Assembly: GCF_019679455.1 (NCBI RefSeq)
Contig: NZ_JAIEZQ010000002.1
Coordinates: 1,240,001 to 1,304,000, forward strand
Length of the DNA stretch: 64,000 bases
Origin: Nocardioides jiangsuensis
GTDB taxonomy: Bacteria > Actinomycetota > Actinomycetes > Propionibacteriales > Nocardioidaceae
Reading direction: 5' to 3'
The position numbers and the translations under genes are program-made. The notes beneath the pieces are model-generated. The model worked only from the letters and a program-made list of their open reading frames with translations, had not been told where the DNA came from and made no database searches. Of this stretch, positions 42,006 through 51,240 are shown one piece after another (within the stretch, counting starts at the first letter, position 1; every line of letters starts with the position of its first letter).

Positions 42006-43705
42006 GCAAGATCTACGACTACGTGATCGTCGGGGGCGGGTCGGCCGGCTCAGCGCTGGCGAACCGCCTCAGCGCCGACCCGGCCACCAGCGTCCTGGTG
42101 CTCGAGGCGGGCCGCAGCGACTTCAAGGTCGACCCGTTCATCCACATGCCCGCCGCGCTGCCCATCCCGATCGGCAACAAGCTCTACGACTGGAAGTACG
42201 AGTCCGAGCCCGAGCCGTTCATGGGCGGCCGCCGCGTGTTCCACGCCCGCGGCAAGGTGCTCGGCGGGTCGAGCAGCATCAACGGGATGATCTTCCAGCG
42301 CGGGAACCCGCTCGACTTTGAGCGGTGGGCCGCGGACCCGGGGATGGAGACCTGGGACTACGCCCACTGCCTGCCGTACTTCAAGCGCATGGAGACCTGC
42401 ACCGCCGGCGCCGACGAGTGGCGCGGCGGCTCCGGCCCCCTCGCGCTCGAGCGCGGCCCGGCCACGAGCCCGCTGTTCGGCGCCTTCTTCGAGGCCGTGC
42501 AGCAGGCCGGGCACCCGCTGACCGACGACGTGAACGGCTACCGGCAGGAGGGCTTCGCGAAGTTCGACCGCAACGTGTACTGGGGCCGCCGGCTGAGCGC
42601 CGCCCGCGCCTACCTGCACCCGGTGATGAGCCGGCCGAACCTCGACGTGCACACCCTCGCCCACGTCACCGGCCTGCGGATGCAGGGCAACCGGGTGACC
42701 GGCGTCGACTACGTGCGGGCCCGCAAGGCGCACCGCAGCGTGGAGGCCAAGGAGGTCATCCTCTGCGGCGGCGCGATCAACACCCCGCAGCTGCTCCAGC
42801 TCGCCGGCATCGGCAACGCCGAGGAGCTGCGGGCGCTCGGGATCGACCCGGTCGTCGACCTGCCGGGCGTGGGGGAGAACCTCCAGGACCACCTCGAGGT
42901 CTACATCCAGCACGCCAGCAAGCAGCCGGTGTCGATCGCCCCGTGGATGAAGCACCGGCACAAGCCGCGGATCGGAGCCGAGTGGCTCTTCCGCCGCAGC
43001 GGCGTCGGCGCCTCCAACCACTTCGAGGCCGGCGGGTTCATCCGCAGCAACGACGCGGTGACCTACCCGAACCTGATGTTCCACTTCCTGCCGATCGCGA
43101 TCCGGTACGACGGGTCGCAGCCGGCCAGCGAGCACGGCTACCAGGTGCACATCGGCCCGATGTACTCCGACTGCCGCGGCACGGTGAAGATCAGGTCCAA
43201 GGACCCCTTCGAGTACCCGGCGCTGCAGTTCAACTACCTGTCGACCGAGACCGACCGGCGCGAGTGGATCGAGATGGTCCGCGCCGCACGAGACATCCTG
43301 GAGCAGCCGGCGTTCGCGCCGTTCAGCGCCGGGGAGATCTCGCCCGGCCCGTCGGTGCGGACCGACCAGGAGATCCTCGACTGGGTCGCCAAGGAAGCGG
43401 AGACCGCGCTGCACCCGTCGTGCACCGCGAAGATGGGCACCGACGAGATGAGCGTGGTCGACCCGGCCACCATGCGGGTGCACGGCGTGGAGGGGCTGCG
43501 GGTCGTCGACGCCTCGGCGATGCCGTACGTCACCAACGGCAACATCTACGCGCCGGTGATGATGCTCGCCGAGAAGGCAGCCGACCTGATCCTCGGCAAC
43601 GAGCCGCTCGCCCCGCTCGACGTCCCGTTCTACCGCCACGGCACCGGGATGCCCCTCTACCCCGCGGGCGACCCCCGCAACGTCCGGACTGGAGCCGCCT
43701 CATGA
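42002..43705 (+). CDS. betA: Choline dehydrogenase (GMC oxidoreductase)
   Basis: 567 residues. The FAD site [20 protein letters not shown] and the GMC signatures [20 protein letters not shown] and [20 protein letters not shown] are clear. Long stretches (for example [20 protein letters not shown]) match Escherichia coli BetA closely from memory, supporting choline rather than another alcohol. It oxidises choline to betaine aldehyde, probably membrane-associated. It overlaps both betB and the transporter gene by 4 bp, giving a three-gene choline uptake and oxidation operon. Confidence 0.9.
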   Translation: MSKIYDYVIVGGGSAGSALANRLSADPATSVLVLEAGRSDFKVDPFIHMPAALPIPIGNKLYDWKYESEPEPFMGGRRVFHARGKVLGGSSSINGMIFQRGNPLDFERWAADPGMETWDYAHCLPYFKRMETCTAGADEWRGGSGPLALERGPATSPLFGAFFEAVQQAGHPLTDDVNGYRQEGFAKFDRNVYWGRRLSAARAYLHPVMSRPNLDVHTLAHVTGLRMQGNRVTGVDYVRARKAHRSVEAKEVILCGGAINTPQLLQLAGIGNAEELRALGIDPVVDLPGVGENLQDHLEVYIQHASKQPVSIAPWMKHRHKPRIGAEWLFRRSGVGASNHFEAGGFIRSNDAVTYPNLMFHFLPIAIRYDGSQPASEHGYQVHIGPMYSDCRGTVKIRSKDPFEYPALQFNYLSTETDRREWIEMVRAARDILEQPAFAPFSAGEISPGPSVRTDQEILDWVAKEAETALHPSCTAKMGTDEMSVVDPATMRVHGVEGLRVVDASAMPYVTNGNIYAPVMMLAEKAADLILGNEPLAPLDVPFYRHGTGMPLYPAGDPRNVRTGAAS

Positions 43706-45738
43706 GTGAGACCACCCTGCACGACAAGGAAGCAGAGCTCGAGCCGCCGGCCAAGATCCGGCCGGTCGTGTTCCTCACCTCGGCCGCCGTCACGCTGGCG
43801 ATCGCGATCTGGGCCATCATCGCGCCCACCGCCGCCGCCGACACGATCGGCGTCCTCGTCGGCTGGACCACGTCCTGGTTCGGCTGGTTCTACATCCTGC
43901 TGGCGACCGTCGTACTGGTCTTCGTGGTCTTCCTCGGCGTCTCCCGCTACGGCCGGACCAAGCTCGGGCCCGAGCACTCCCAGCCGGAGTTCAGCACCTT
44001 CTCCTGGGCGGCGATGCTGTTCGCCGCGGGCATCGGCACCGACCTGATGTTCTTCTCCGTCGCCGAGCCGGTCACGCAGTACCTCGCGCCGCCGGTCGGG
44101 CAGGGCGAGACCGTGCAGGCCGCCCGCGAGGCGTCCACCTGGACGCTGTTCCACTATGGCATCAGCGGCTGGGGCATGTACGCGCTGATGGGCATGGCGC
44201 TGGCCTACTTCTCCTACCGGATGAACCTGCCGCTGGCGATCCGCTCCTCGCTGTTCCCGATCTTCGGCAAGCGGATCCACGGCGTGCTGGGCCACAGCGT
44301 CGACTCGGCGGCCGTGATCGGCACCATCTTCGGTGTCGCCACCTCGCTCGGCATCGGCGTGGTGCAGCTCAACTACGGGCTCGAGATGCTGATGGGGATC
44401 CCCGAGGGGGTGCCCGCGCAGATCGGCCTCGTCGTGCTCGCGGTCCTGATCGCGACCATCTCCGCGGTCAGTGGCGTGGACAAGGGGATCAAGCGGCTCT
44501 CGCAGCTCAACGTGCTGCTCGCGATCGGCCTGGCCGTGTGGATCCTGGTCACCGGCAAGACCACGTTCCTGCTCAACGCGTTCGTGCTCAACATCGGCGA
44601 CTACGTGAGCAGCTTCGCCGGGCTCACCAACCAGACCTTCGCCTACGACCAGCCGGTCCAGTGGATGAGCTGGTGGACGCTGTTCTTCTGGGCCTGGTGG
44701 ATCGCCTGGGCGTCCTTCGTGGGCCTGTTCCTGGCGCGCATCTCCCGTGGCCGGACCATCCGGCAGTTCGTGGCGGGCACGCTGATCATCCCGTTCAGCT
44801 ACGTCCTGATGTGGGTCTCGATCTTCGGCAACGCCGCGATCGACGCCGTGCGCAGCGGTGACGCGGCCTTCGGCCGGCTCGCGATGAACACGCCCGAGCG
44901 GGGCTTCTACACGCTGCTGACGCAGTACCCGGCGTTCACCTTCATCGCCGCGGTCGCCACCTTCGTCGGCCTGCTGTTCTACGTGACCTCCGCCGACTCG
45001 GCGGCGCTGGTGATGGCCAACCTCTCGTCGAAGCTGCGCACCCCGCAGGACGACGCCACCAAGGGGGCGCGGATCTTCTGGGCGGTCGCCACCGGCCTGC
45101 TGACCATGTCGATGCTGCTCGTCGGCGGCGTGCCCGCCCTGCAGAACGCCACGATCATCATGGGCCTGCCGTTCGCGTTCGTGATCGTGCTGGTGATGGC
45201 GGGTCTCTACAAGGCGCTCCGGGTCGAGGCGTACCGCGCCGAGAGCGTCCGGCAGAGCATGCCCGGTGTGCTCTCGGGGCGCACCACGCCGAGCCCGGAG
45301 AGCCACCAGGGCCGTCCTTGGCGGGCCCGGCTCAGCCGCGCGATGGCCTTCCCCGGCGCCTTGAAGGTCGCCGAGTTCGTCGACGACGTGGCGCTCCCGG
45401 CGCTGGAGGACGTCGCCGAGGAGCTGCGCCGCCAGGGCGTCGAGGCCACCGTGGACAAGGTCGCCGACAACGGCACGTCGTACGTCGAGCTCGCCGCCGA
45501 CCTCGGTACGGAGCACCCGTTCCACTACCGGATGTGGCCGCGTGAGGTGCCCCTGCCGATCTACGGCCGCGGTCCCGCGGGGCACGACGTGTACTCCCGG
45601 CTGGAGGTCCACCTGCGCGAGGGCGGCCAGGGGTACGACGTCATGGGCTACACGCACACGCAGCTCATCGACGACGTGCTCGACCAGTACGAGCGGCACC
45701 TGGAGTTCCTGCGCCTGAACGCGGGGAGCCCCGCCTAG
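43702..45738 (+). CDS. betT: BCCT-family choline/betaine transporter
   Basis: 678 residues. Twelve hydrophobic helices and the BCCT signature in [20 protein letters not shown] with the Trp-rich substrate box. A long cytosolic C-terminal domain of ~150 residues ([20 protein letters not shown] to [19 protein letters not shown]) is typical of the BetT branch, where it helps osmotic regulation. It takes up choline with H+ or Na+ for the two enzymes encoded upstream. Last gene of the operon, closed by the strong hairpin at 45772-45843. Confidence 0.9.
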   Translation: MSETTLHDKEAELEPPAKIRPVVFLTSAAVTLAIAIWAIIAPTAAADTIGVLVGWTTSWFGWFYILLATVVLVFVVFLGVSRYGRTKLGPEHSQPEFSTFSWAAMLFAAGIGTDLMFFSVAEPVTQYLAPPVGQGETVQAAREASTWTLFHYGISGWGMYALMGMALAYFSYRMNLPLAIRSSLFPIFGKRIHGVLGHSVDSAAVIGTIFGVATSLGIGVVQLNYGLEMLMGIPEGVPAQIGLVVLAVLIATISAVSGVDKGIKRLSQLNVLLAIGLAVWILVTGKTTFLLNAFVLNIGDYVSSFAGLTNQTFAYDQPVQWMSWWTLFFWAWWIAWASFVGLFLARISRGRTIRQFVAGTLIIPFSYVLMWVSIFGNAAIDAVRSGDAAFGRLAMNTPERGFYTLLTQYPAFTFIAAVATFVGLLFYVTSADSAALVMANLSSKLRTPQDDATKGARIFWAVATGLLTMSMLLVGGVPALQNATIIMGLPFAFVIVLVMAGLYKALRVEAYRAESVRQSMPGVLSGRTTPSPESHQGRPWRARLSRAMAFPGALKVAEFVDDVALPALEDVAEELRRQGVEATVDKVADNGTSYVELAADLGTEHPFHYRMWPREVPLPIYGRGPAGHDVYSRLEVHLREGGQGYDVMGYTHTQLIDDVLDQYERHLEFLRLNAGSPA

Positions 45739-45771
45739 GCAGGAACGACGGCTGCCCCGCGTAGCCCTTCA

Positions 45772-45843
45772 GACGTGCAGACGACGCCGTCGGGACCCGA
45801 CCCCACGCCTGGGGAGGGGCCCGGCCGGCGTCGTCTGCACGTC
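45772..45843. terminator. Long perfect inverted repeat between convergent genes (bidirectional terminator)
   Basis: Two exact 18-bp complementary arms: GACGTGCAGACGACGCCG (45772-45789) and its complement (45826-45843), with a 36-bp G+C-rich loop. It begins 33 bp after the transporter stop and ends 19 bp before the stop of the opposite gene, so it can end both transcripts. The arm length is well above that of ordinary terminators here. Confidence 0.75.
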
Positions 45844-45862
45844 CGGGCGGTGGTCGTCGCGG

Positions 45863-46165
45863 CTAGGACTCGAGCCAGACCCGCCGGTCGAAGCCGCCTC
45901 GCTCGGCGCGCTTGAGCTCGGCGCGCCGGGCCACGTCCTCGAGGCTGAGCCCCAGGTGTCTGGCCAGCGCGAGCAGCACCTCGTAGACGTCGGCGGCCTC
46001 CTCCAGCCGGCCCTCGGGCGTGGTGTCGCGGAGTTCCTCGGCCTCCTCGACGACCTTCGCCAACAGCGCTGCCTCGTAGCCGGGGTCGTCGAGCACGCGC
46101 GTCATCGGGCGATCCCCTCGGGCATAGATGAGCTCCGGGATCCGGTCGCGCACCAGCTTCCCCAC
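45863..46165 (-). CDS. MazG-like / phosphoribosyl-ATP pyrophosphohydrolase-like protein
   Basis: 100 residues from GTG with a GAGGAG ribosome site. It opens GKLVRDRIPELIYARGDRP and has the all-alpha NTP pyrophosphatase metal motif ExxE...ExxD as VVEEAEELRD followed by RLEEAADVYEVLLALARHLG. Such small single-domain proteins hydrolyse nucleoside triphosphates and are usually house-cleaning enzymes. It is too small and isolated to be the HisE step of histidine synthesis, and no his genes are near. Divergent from the HNH gene. Confidence 0.82.
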   Translation of the reverse strand: MGKLVRDRIPELIYARGDRPMTRVLDDPGYEAALLAKVVEEAEELRDTTPEGRLEEAADVYEVLLALARHLGLSLEDVARRAELKRAERGGFDRRVWLES

Positions 46166-46257
46166 CGTGGTACTCCTCGCTCGTCGTCGGCGCCCGGACC
46201 CACCGGGGCACGGCGCGATCCGGCGCCGCCGGCACGGTATCGGACATACTGCTCGCG

Positions 46258-47337
46258 ATGAACGAAGGTGCGGAGGACCCGCTGGCGCTCGGGCAGCGCA
46301 TCGTCGCAGTCCTGGAGACCGGGGCGCGTACGGCGACGTACAAGCTGGCCACCCTGACCGCGCTCATCGACCACTGCGTGGAGCACCTGCCGGCCGACCC
46401 GTCGGCGCCGCTCGAGGTGCCCGTACGCGCGTTGGCCCACCGGGTCGTAGAGATCTACTGGCGCCAGGTGCGCCCGTTCGAGGGACAGCAGCTGCGCCAG
46501 TCCTCCCAGCCTGTCGCGCGGATTCCGCGGGCTGTGACGACCCTGCGTGAGGCCGCGGGCGCCCAGGGGGCCGGTCTCTCGCTGGACCTCGCGATGATCC
46601 GCTGTCCCGAGGTCTACGCGGCGACGCTGGAAGACGTCGCGCTCACCCTCGTGCGGCAGCCGATCCACCGCTTACAGAAGCTTCCGGGCGGTGGCGGCGT
46701 TCCCTTTCTCTACGACGACTCGTGGATGCACGATCAGGTGAGCCGCCGGACCCTGGACGCGCACGGCGGGGTGATCAGGCTGTTCCACGGCGTGGCCTAC
46801 GGGCTGGCGCGGCTGTCCGGACTGCTCAAGCCGGCGCTGGAGATCCTGTGGGTCGAGGACGTACGCCGGATGAACCGCCACCTCGACGCGAACGTCCCCG
46901 ACGTGGCGGGACACCTGTTCGGCAGGGACCGGACCGCCTTGGCGCCGGCGCGCTCAGCCCTCAAGGAGGCGTTCGGTGCGCGTTGCTTCTACTGCGAGGT
47001 CCCCCTAGCCGCGAACAACCCTGTCGACCACGTCCTGCCGTGGTCGCGGCTGGGCATCGACGGACTGGCCAACCTGGTCCTGGCATGCGGCCGCTGCAAC
47101 GGGAGCAAGCTGCACGCTCTGCCCTCCGTGGAGCTGATGGACCGCGCGCTGTCACGGGAGCCGGCCGTGCTCGAGCAGGTCGCCGAGGCCATCGCCTGGC
47201 CGACGCAGTACGACCGGGTCGTGGCCGCGGCGCGTGGGGTGTACCGCGGCGAGCCGGCCGGTTCGCTGACCTGGGCCGGCCCCGGCCGGGCGGTGCACCT
47301 GGACCTGTCGTCGGCGCCGGACTGGCTGCGCGTCTAG
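46258..47337 (+). CDS. HNH endonuclease-domain protein with long N-terminal domain
   Basis: 359 residues. The C-terminal third holds a zinc-containing HNH nuclease: CFYCEVPLAANNPVDHVLPW, then GLANLVLACGRCNGSK, i.e. two CxxC pairs around the catalytic DH. Residues 1-~230 are helical with no motif I know (for example LEVPVRALAHRVVEIYWRQV). This domain order, effector nuclease plus unknown front half, is seen in stand-alone defence or DNA-repair proteins, but no partner ATPase is adjacent. A CATACT hexamer lies 8 bp before the ATG, so the message may be leaderless. Confidence 0.8.
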   Translation: MNEGAEDPLALGQRIVAVLETGARTATYKLATLTALIDHCVEHLPADPSAPLEVPVRALAHRVVEIYWRQVRPFEGQQLRQSSQPVARIPRAVTTLREAAGAQGAGLSLDLAMIRCPEVYAATLEDVALTLVRQPIHRLQKLPGGGGVPFLYDDSWMHDQVSRRTLDAHGGVIRLFHGVAYGLARLSGLLKPALEILWVEDVRRMNRHLDANVPDVAGHLFGRDRTALAPARSALKEAFGARCFYCEVPLAANNPVDHVLPWSRLGIDGLANLVLACGRCNGSKLHALPSVELMDRALSREPAVLEQVAEAIAWPTQYDRVVAAARGVYRGEPAGSLTWAGPGRAVHLDLSSAPDWLRV

Positions 47338-47362
47338 ACCCCGGGCGTCGTACGGCGGCGGC

Positions 47363-47379
47363 CTCCGGCCCGCCCGGAG
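47363..47379 (+). terminator. Hairpin terminator after the HNH gene
   Basis: CTCCGG (47363-47368), 5-base loop, CCGGAG (47374-47379), 25 bp after the stop. Short G+C stem with no T-tract; plausible but weak. Confidence 0.4.
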
Positions 47380-47446
47380 TCCGGGACGGCCCCAGGGTGT
47401 TCGGCCAATCGAGACACATGCTCCGGGAAGTGTTCATAATGGCGGC

Positions 47447-48418
47447 ATGGGGGGATCGGACGGTGGTGGAGTGCTCCAGGCGCGGGTACGCATGGTCGCC
47501 CTGCCCGAGAGCGTGCCGGTGGCCCGTCGCTTCGTCGACGACGCCCTGACCCAGTGGGGCCGGGAGACCCTGATCGAGGACGTCGGCCTCTGCGTCTCCG
47601 AGCTGTCCACCAACGCGACCCTGCACAGCGGCAGCCGCTTCTTCGAGCTCGAGCTCGAGCAGTCCCCCGAGACCGTGCGGCTCACGGTGCTCGACACGGG
47701 GAGCGCGACCGCGGACTCGATGACCGCGCAGTCGGACCTGACCGACGCGCTGCTGGACGACCAGACCGCCGACGACGCATCGACCACCGGCCGCGGCATC
47801 TTCATCGTCTCGGCCCTGGCCAGCTCCTGGGGCATCGACGAGCTGCCCGAGGGCAAGCGGGTGTGGGCGGAGTTCGACGACGACGGCGACACCACGTACG
47901 ACGCCCGGCCGCCCGCGGTCACCCGCCGGGAGGCCTCGCCGCAGCCCGCCGAGCTCGATCCCGACGCGTGGGTGACGGTGCACTTCCTGGACTGTCCCGC
48001 CGCGCTGCTGCTGGCCCACGACGACAACCTGGCCGAGATCATCCGGGAGCTCCAGCTCGTCGGCAGCGACCTGGACCGGCCGCACTTCCACCGGCTCGCC
48101 GGGCTGCTGGCGGGCCACGTCCAGCGGCACGCGGTGAACTGGGACCCTGCGCGGATCATGGCGATGGACGCCATCCGCGACGGCCACGAGCGCGCCGACA
48201 TCCACGTCCTCTCGCCCCGCCACGTCACGGAGGAGATCGCCTTCCTGCGCAGCCTGGTGGGGGAGGCCGAGGCGCTCGCCGAGGCGGGCAAGCTGATGAC
48301 CATGCCCGCACGCGCGGAGATCCAGCAGCTGCGTGACTGGCTGGAGGCGGAGTTCCTCAACCAGGTGGAGCGTGGGCAGCCGCCGGTGCCCTACGGCGTC
48401 TGGCTCGAGCAGCACTGA
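47447..48418 (+). CDS. Anti-sigma-factor-type (HATPase_c) ATP-binding protein with C-terminal extension
   Basis: 323 residues. Residues ~15-145 are a GHKL ATPase of the RsbW/SpoIIAB kind: N-box ELSTNATLHSGS, G1 VLDTGS, and G2 GRGIFIVSALASSWGI. The C-terminal ~170 residues (DAWVTVHFLDCPAALLLAHD to LRDWLEAEFLNQVERG) are helical and not a known domain to me; they may sense a signal. Such proteins phosphorylate an anti-anti-sigma factor or bind a sigma factor. Partners are not encoded next to it. Divergently placed regulatory genes are absent. Confidence 0.8.
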   Translation: MGGSDGGGVLQARVRMVALPESVPVARRFVDDALTQWGRETLIEDVGLCVSELSTNATLHSGSRFFELELEQSPETVRLTVLDTGSATADSMTAQSDLTDALLDDQTADDASTTGRGIFIVSALASSWGIDELPEGKRVWAEFDDDGDTTYDARPPAVTRREASPQPAELDPDAWVTVHFLDCPAALLLAHDDNLAEIIRELQLVGSDLDRPHFHRLAGLLAGHVQRHAVNWDPARIMAMDAIRDGHERADIHVLSPRHVTEEIAFLRSLVGEAEALAEAGKLMTMPARAEIQQLRDWLEAEFLNQVERGQPPVPYGVWLEQH

Positions 48419-48437
48419 GCCGGCAGGCGGTCCGCCG

Positions 48438-49481
48438 TCAGCGCTCCAGGTCGACCACGGTCATGCCCGCGGCGCTCCCGGCCCGGCCCATGGCGGCCAG
48501 CGCGGCACCGGCCTGGTCGAGCCCGATCACGCGTCCCACGAGCAGGTCCGGACGCAGGGTGCCGTCGGCGACCAGCGCGAGCATCGCCGGGTAGTCGCGC
48601 GCGGGCATCCCGTGCGACCCGTAGATCTCCAGCTCCTTCGCCACCACCTGGTCCATCGGCAGCGGGGGCGTGGAGCTCTCGCCGAGCAGCAGACCTACCT
48701 GGACGTGCCGCCCCCGCGGCGCGAGGCAGCGCACCGAGGCGGTGGCGGTGCCGGGCGAGCCGAGCGCGTCGAGCGACACCCGGGCGCCGCCACCGGTGAC
48801 CTCGCGCACGGCCTCCGCGGCGTCGGCGACCTCGCGCGCGTCCACCACGTCCTCCGCGCCGACCCGGAGCGCATGGTCGAGGGCGGCGGTGGAGAGGTCC
48901 ACGGCGACCACCCGGGCGCCGAGCGCGGCACCGATCATCACCGCGGACAGGCCGACCCCGCCGCACCCGTGCACGGCGAGCCAGTCGCCGCGGCCCACCC
49001 GGCCGTGCGCGGTGATTGCGCGGAAGGCGGTCGCGAACCGGCAGCCGAGCGAGGCCGCGGTCACGAAGTCCACCCCCGGCGGCAGCGCGACCAGGTTGGT
49101 GTCGGCGGCGTGGATCGCGACGAGGTCGGCGAACGAGCCCGGGCCGGTGAAGCCGGGCTGGGTCTGGTCCGGGCACACCTGGGCCTCGCCGGCACGGCAG
49201 TACGCGCAGGTCCCGCAGCCGCACACGAACGGCACCGTGACCCGGTCACCGACCCGCCACCCGGTCACGCCGGGGCCGACCTCGGCCACCACGCCGGCGA
49301 GCTCGTGGCCGGGCACGTGCGGCAGCGCGACGGGGTCGTGCCCCCTCCACGCGTGCCAGTCCGAGCGGCAGACCCCGGTGGCCCGGACGGCGACCAGCAC
49401 GCCGTCCGCGGGGCAGGGCGGCGCGGCGACCTCGGCGAGCTCCGGGACCGCCTGGTAGGCGGAGTAGACGACCGCTCTCAT
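48438..49481 (-). CDS. Zinc-dependent alcohol dehydrogenase (MDR family)
   Basis: 347 residues. Catalytic zinc region GVCRSDWHAWRGHD and PGHELAGVVAEVG; structural zinc cysteines in PFVCGCGTCAYCRAGEAQVC; NAD(P) site VHGCGGVGLSAVMIG. Typical of primary/secondary alcohol or polyol dehydrogenases; the substrate is unknown. It is divergent from the GMC oxidoreductase/aldehyde dehydrogenase operon across 154 bp, so it may share regulation with it, and convergent with the ATPase gene. Confidence 0.88.
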   Translation of the reverse strand: MRAVVYSAYQAVPELAEVAAPPCPADGVLVAVRATGVCRSDWHAWRGHDPVALPHVPGHELAGVVAEVGPGVTGWRVGDRVTVPFVCGCGTCAYCRAGEAQVCPDQTQPGFTGPGSFADLVAIHAADTNLVALPPGVDFVTAASLGCRFATAFRAITAHGRVGRGDWLAVHGCGGVGLSAVMIGAALGARVVAVDLSTAALDHALRVGAEDVVDAREVADAAEAVREVTGGGARVSLDALGSPGTATASVRCLAPRGRHVQVGLLLGESSTPPLPMDQVVAKELEIYGSHGMPARDYPAMLALVADGTLRPDLLVGRVIGLDQAGAALAAMGRAGSAAGMTVVDLER

Positions 49482-49635
49482 GGGCGGGCTGCCGGGGCGG
49501 GTGCGGGGAAGTGCGCCATGCGGGACAGTCTGCCGGGCGGTCCGGCCCGCGCCCGGACGGGTCCGGCCCGGCGCTCGGGACGCCGTGTAAGTTCGGTCAC
49601 ACCCGCGCCACCGCCGTACCTCTCGAGGGGGAGAT

Positions 49636-51240
49636 GTGTCCGAGCACGAGACCCATGACTACGTCATCGTCGGCGCGGGCAGTGCCGGCGCCGTGCTCGC
49701 CTCGCGGCTGACCGAGGACCCCGGCACCTCGGTGCTGCTGCTCGAGGCGGGCGGCGAGGCCACCGCCGACGAGATCACGATCCCCGCGGCGTTCTCGTCA
49801 CTGTTCAAGACCCGGTGGGACTGGCACTACAACACCACCGAGCAGAAGCAGCTCAACGGCCGCCGCGCGTTCTGGCCACGGATGAAGGCGCTCGGCGGCT
49901 GCTCGTCGATGAACGCGATGATCTACATCCGCGGGAACCGGCTCGACTACGACACCTGGCGCGACGAGCACGGCGCCACCGGGTGGGGGTATGACGACGT
50001 GCTGCCGTACTTCGTCCGGTCCGAGGGGAACACCACGCACGGCGCGCCCTTCCACGGCCAGGACGGCCCGCTGCACGTCGAGGACCGCCGCTACACCCAC
50101 CCGCTCACCTACGCCTGGCTGGCGTCGGCCGCGGCCAACGGCTTCAAGCCCAACGACGACTTCAACGGCGCCGAGCAGGAGGGTGCCGGGCTCTACCAGG
50201 TGACCTGCCGCAAGGGGCGCCGCTGGTCGGTCGCCGACGCCTACCTCACGCCCGCGCTGGGACGGCCGAACCTCACCGTGCGCACCGGTGCCCTGGCCGG
50301 CCGGGTCGTGCTCGAGGGTGGCCGCGCGGTCGGGGTGGCCTACCTGCACGGCCGCGAGGAGCGGGTGGCGTACGCCGGCTCCGAGGTGATCCTCTCCGGC
50401 GGCGCGGTCAACTCCCCGCAGCTGCTGATGCTCTCGGGCATCGGGCCGGCCGCGCACCTGCGCGAGGTCGGGGTGGAGGTCGCGGTGGACCTGCCCGGGG
50501 TCGGCCAGAACCTGCACGACCACCCGGCCGCGCCGCTGGTGTGGCACACCACGGGCACCAGCGACCTCGCCGAGTTCAACAACCTGGTCAACTTCGGCCG
50601 CGCCAAGGCGACCGGGCGCGGACCCCTGGTGTCGAACGTCGGCGAGGCCGGCGCCTTCTTCCACAGCCGGGGCGGGCTGCCGGCTCCCGACCTGCAGGTG
50701 CACATGGCGCCCACCGGGTTCTGGGACAACGGGCTGCACGAGCCCACCACGCGCAAGGTCACCGTCGCCCCGACCCTGGTGAGCGTGGCCAGCCGCGGAC
50801 AGCTGCGGCTGCGGTCGACCGACCCGCGCTGGCACCCCGACATCGACCCCGCGTACTACGACGACCAGGCCGACCTCGACGCGATGGTCGCCGGCGTGCA
50901 GCGGGTGGTGGAGACCGTCGCGTCCGGCGCCGTGGCGCGGTACGTCGACCGGCCCTTCCTGCCCACGGGCCGCGCCCCGTCGGAGACCGAGATCGTCGAG
51001 CACCTGCGGCAGAACACCCAGACGCTCTACCACCCGGTCGGCACCTGCGCGATGGGCCAGGGGGAGCAGGCCGTGGTCGACCCCGAGCTGCGGGTGCGCG
51101 GCGTGGGGGGCCTCCGGGTCGCGGACGCCTCCGTGATGCCCGTCGTACCCCGCGGGAACACCAACGCCCCGACGGTCATGATCGGCGAGAAGGCGGCGGA
51201 CCTGGTCCGCGGCCGCGCGCACGGAGGAGAGACCCGATGA
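49636..51240 (+). CDS. GMC-family alcohol oxidoreductase
   Basis: 534 residues from GTG with a GGGGGAGA ribosome site. FAD site [23 protein letters not shown] motifs [20 protein letters not shown] and [21 protein letters not shown]-terminal active-site region [12 protein letters not shown] and [18 protein letters not shown]. It shares the fold with BetA at 42002 but differs throughout, so it is a paralogue for another alcohol. Coupled by 4 bp to the next aldehyde dehydrogenase, suggesting sequential alcohol-to-aldehyde-to-acid oxidation. Confidence 0.9.
   Translation: MSEHETHDYVIVGAGSAGAVLASRLTEDPGTSVLLLEAGGEATADEITIPAAFSSLFKTRWDWHYNTTEQKQLNGRRAFWPRMKALGGCSSMNAMIYIRGNRLDYDTWRDEHGATGWGYDDVLPYFVRSEGNTTHGAPFHGQDGPLHVEDRRYTHPLTYAWLASAAANGFKPNDDFNGAEQEGAGLYQVTCRKGRRWSVADAYLTPALGRPNLTVRTGALAGRVVLEGGRAVGVAYLHGREERVAYAGSEVILSGGAVNSPQLLMLSGIGPAAHLREVGVEVAVDLPGVGQNLHDHPAAPLVWHTTGTSDLAEFNNLVNFGRAKATGRGPLVSNVGEAGAFFHSRGGLPAPDLQVHMAPTGFWDNGLHEPTTRKVTVAPTLVSVASRGQLRLRSTDPRWHPDIDPAYYDDQADLDAMVAGVQRVVETVASGAVARYVDRPFLPTGRAPSETEIVEHLRQNTQTLYHPVGTCAMGQGEQAVVDPELRVRGVGGLRVADASVMPVVPRGNTNAPTVMIGEKAADLVRGRAHGGETR

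Noticed and set aside
45863-46165. HisE (phosphoribosyl-ATP pyrophosphatase) of histidine synthesis
   Set aside because: No his genes are near, and the opening sequence and single-gene setting fit a small MazG-like house-cleaning enzyme better.
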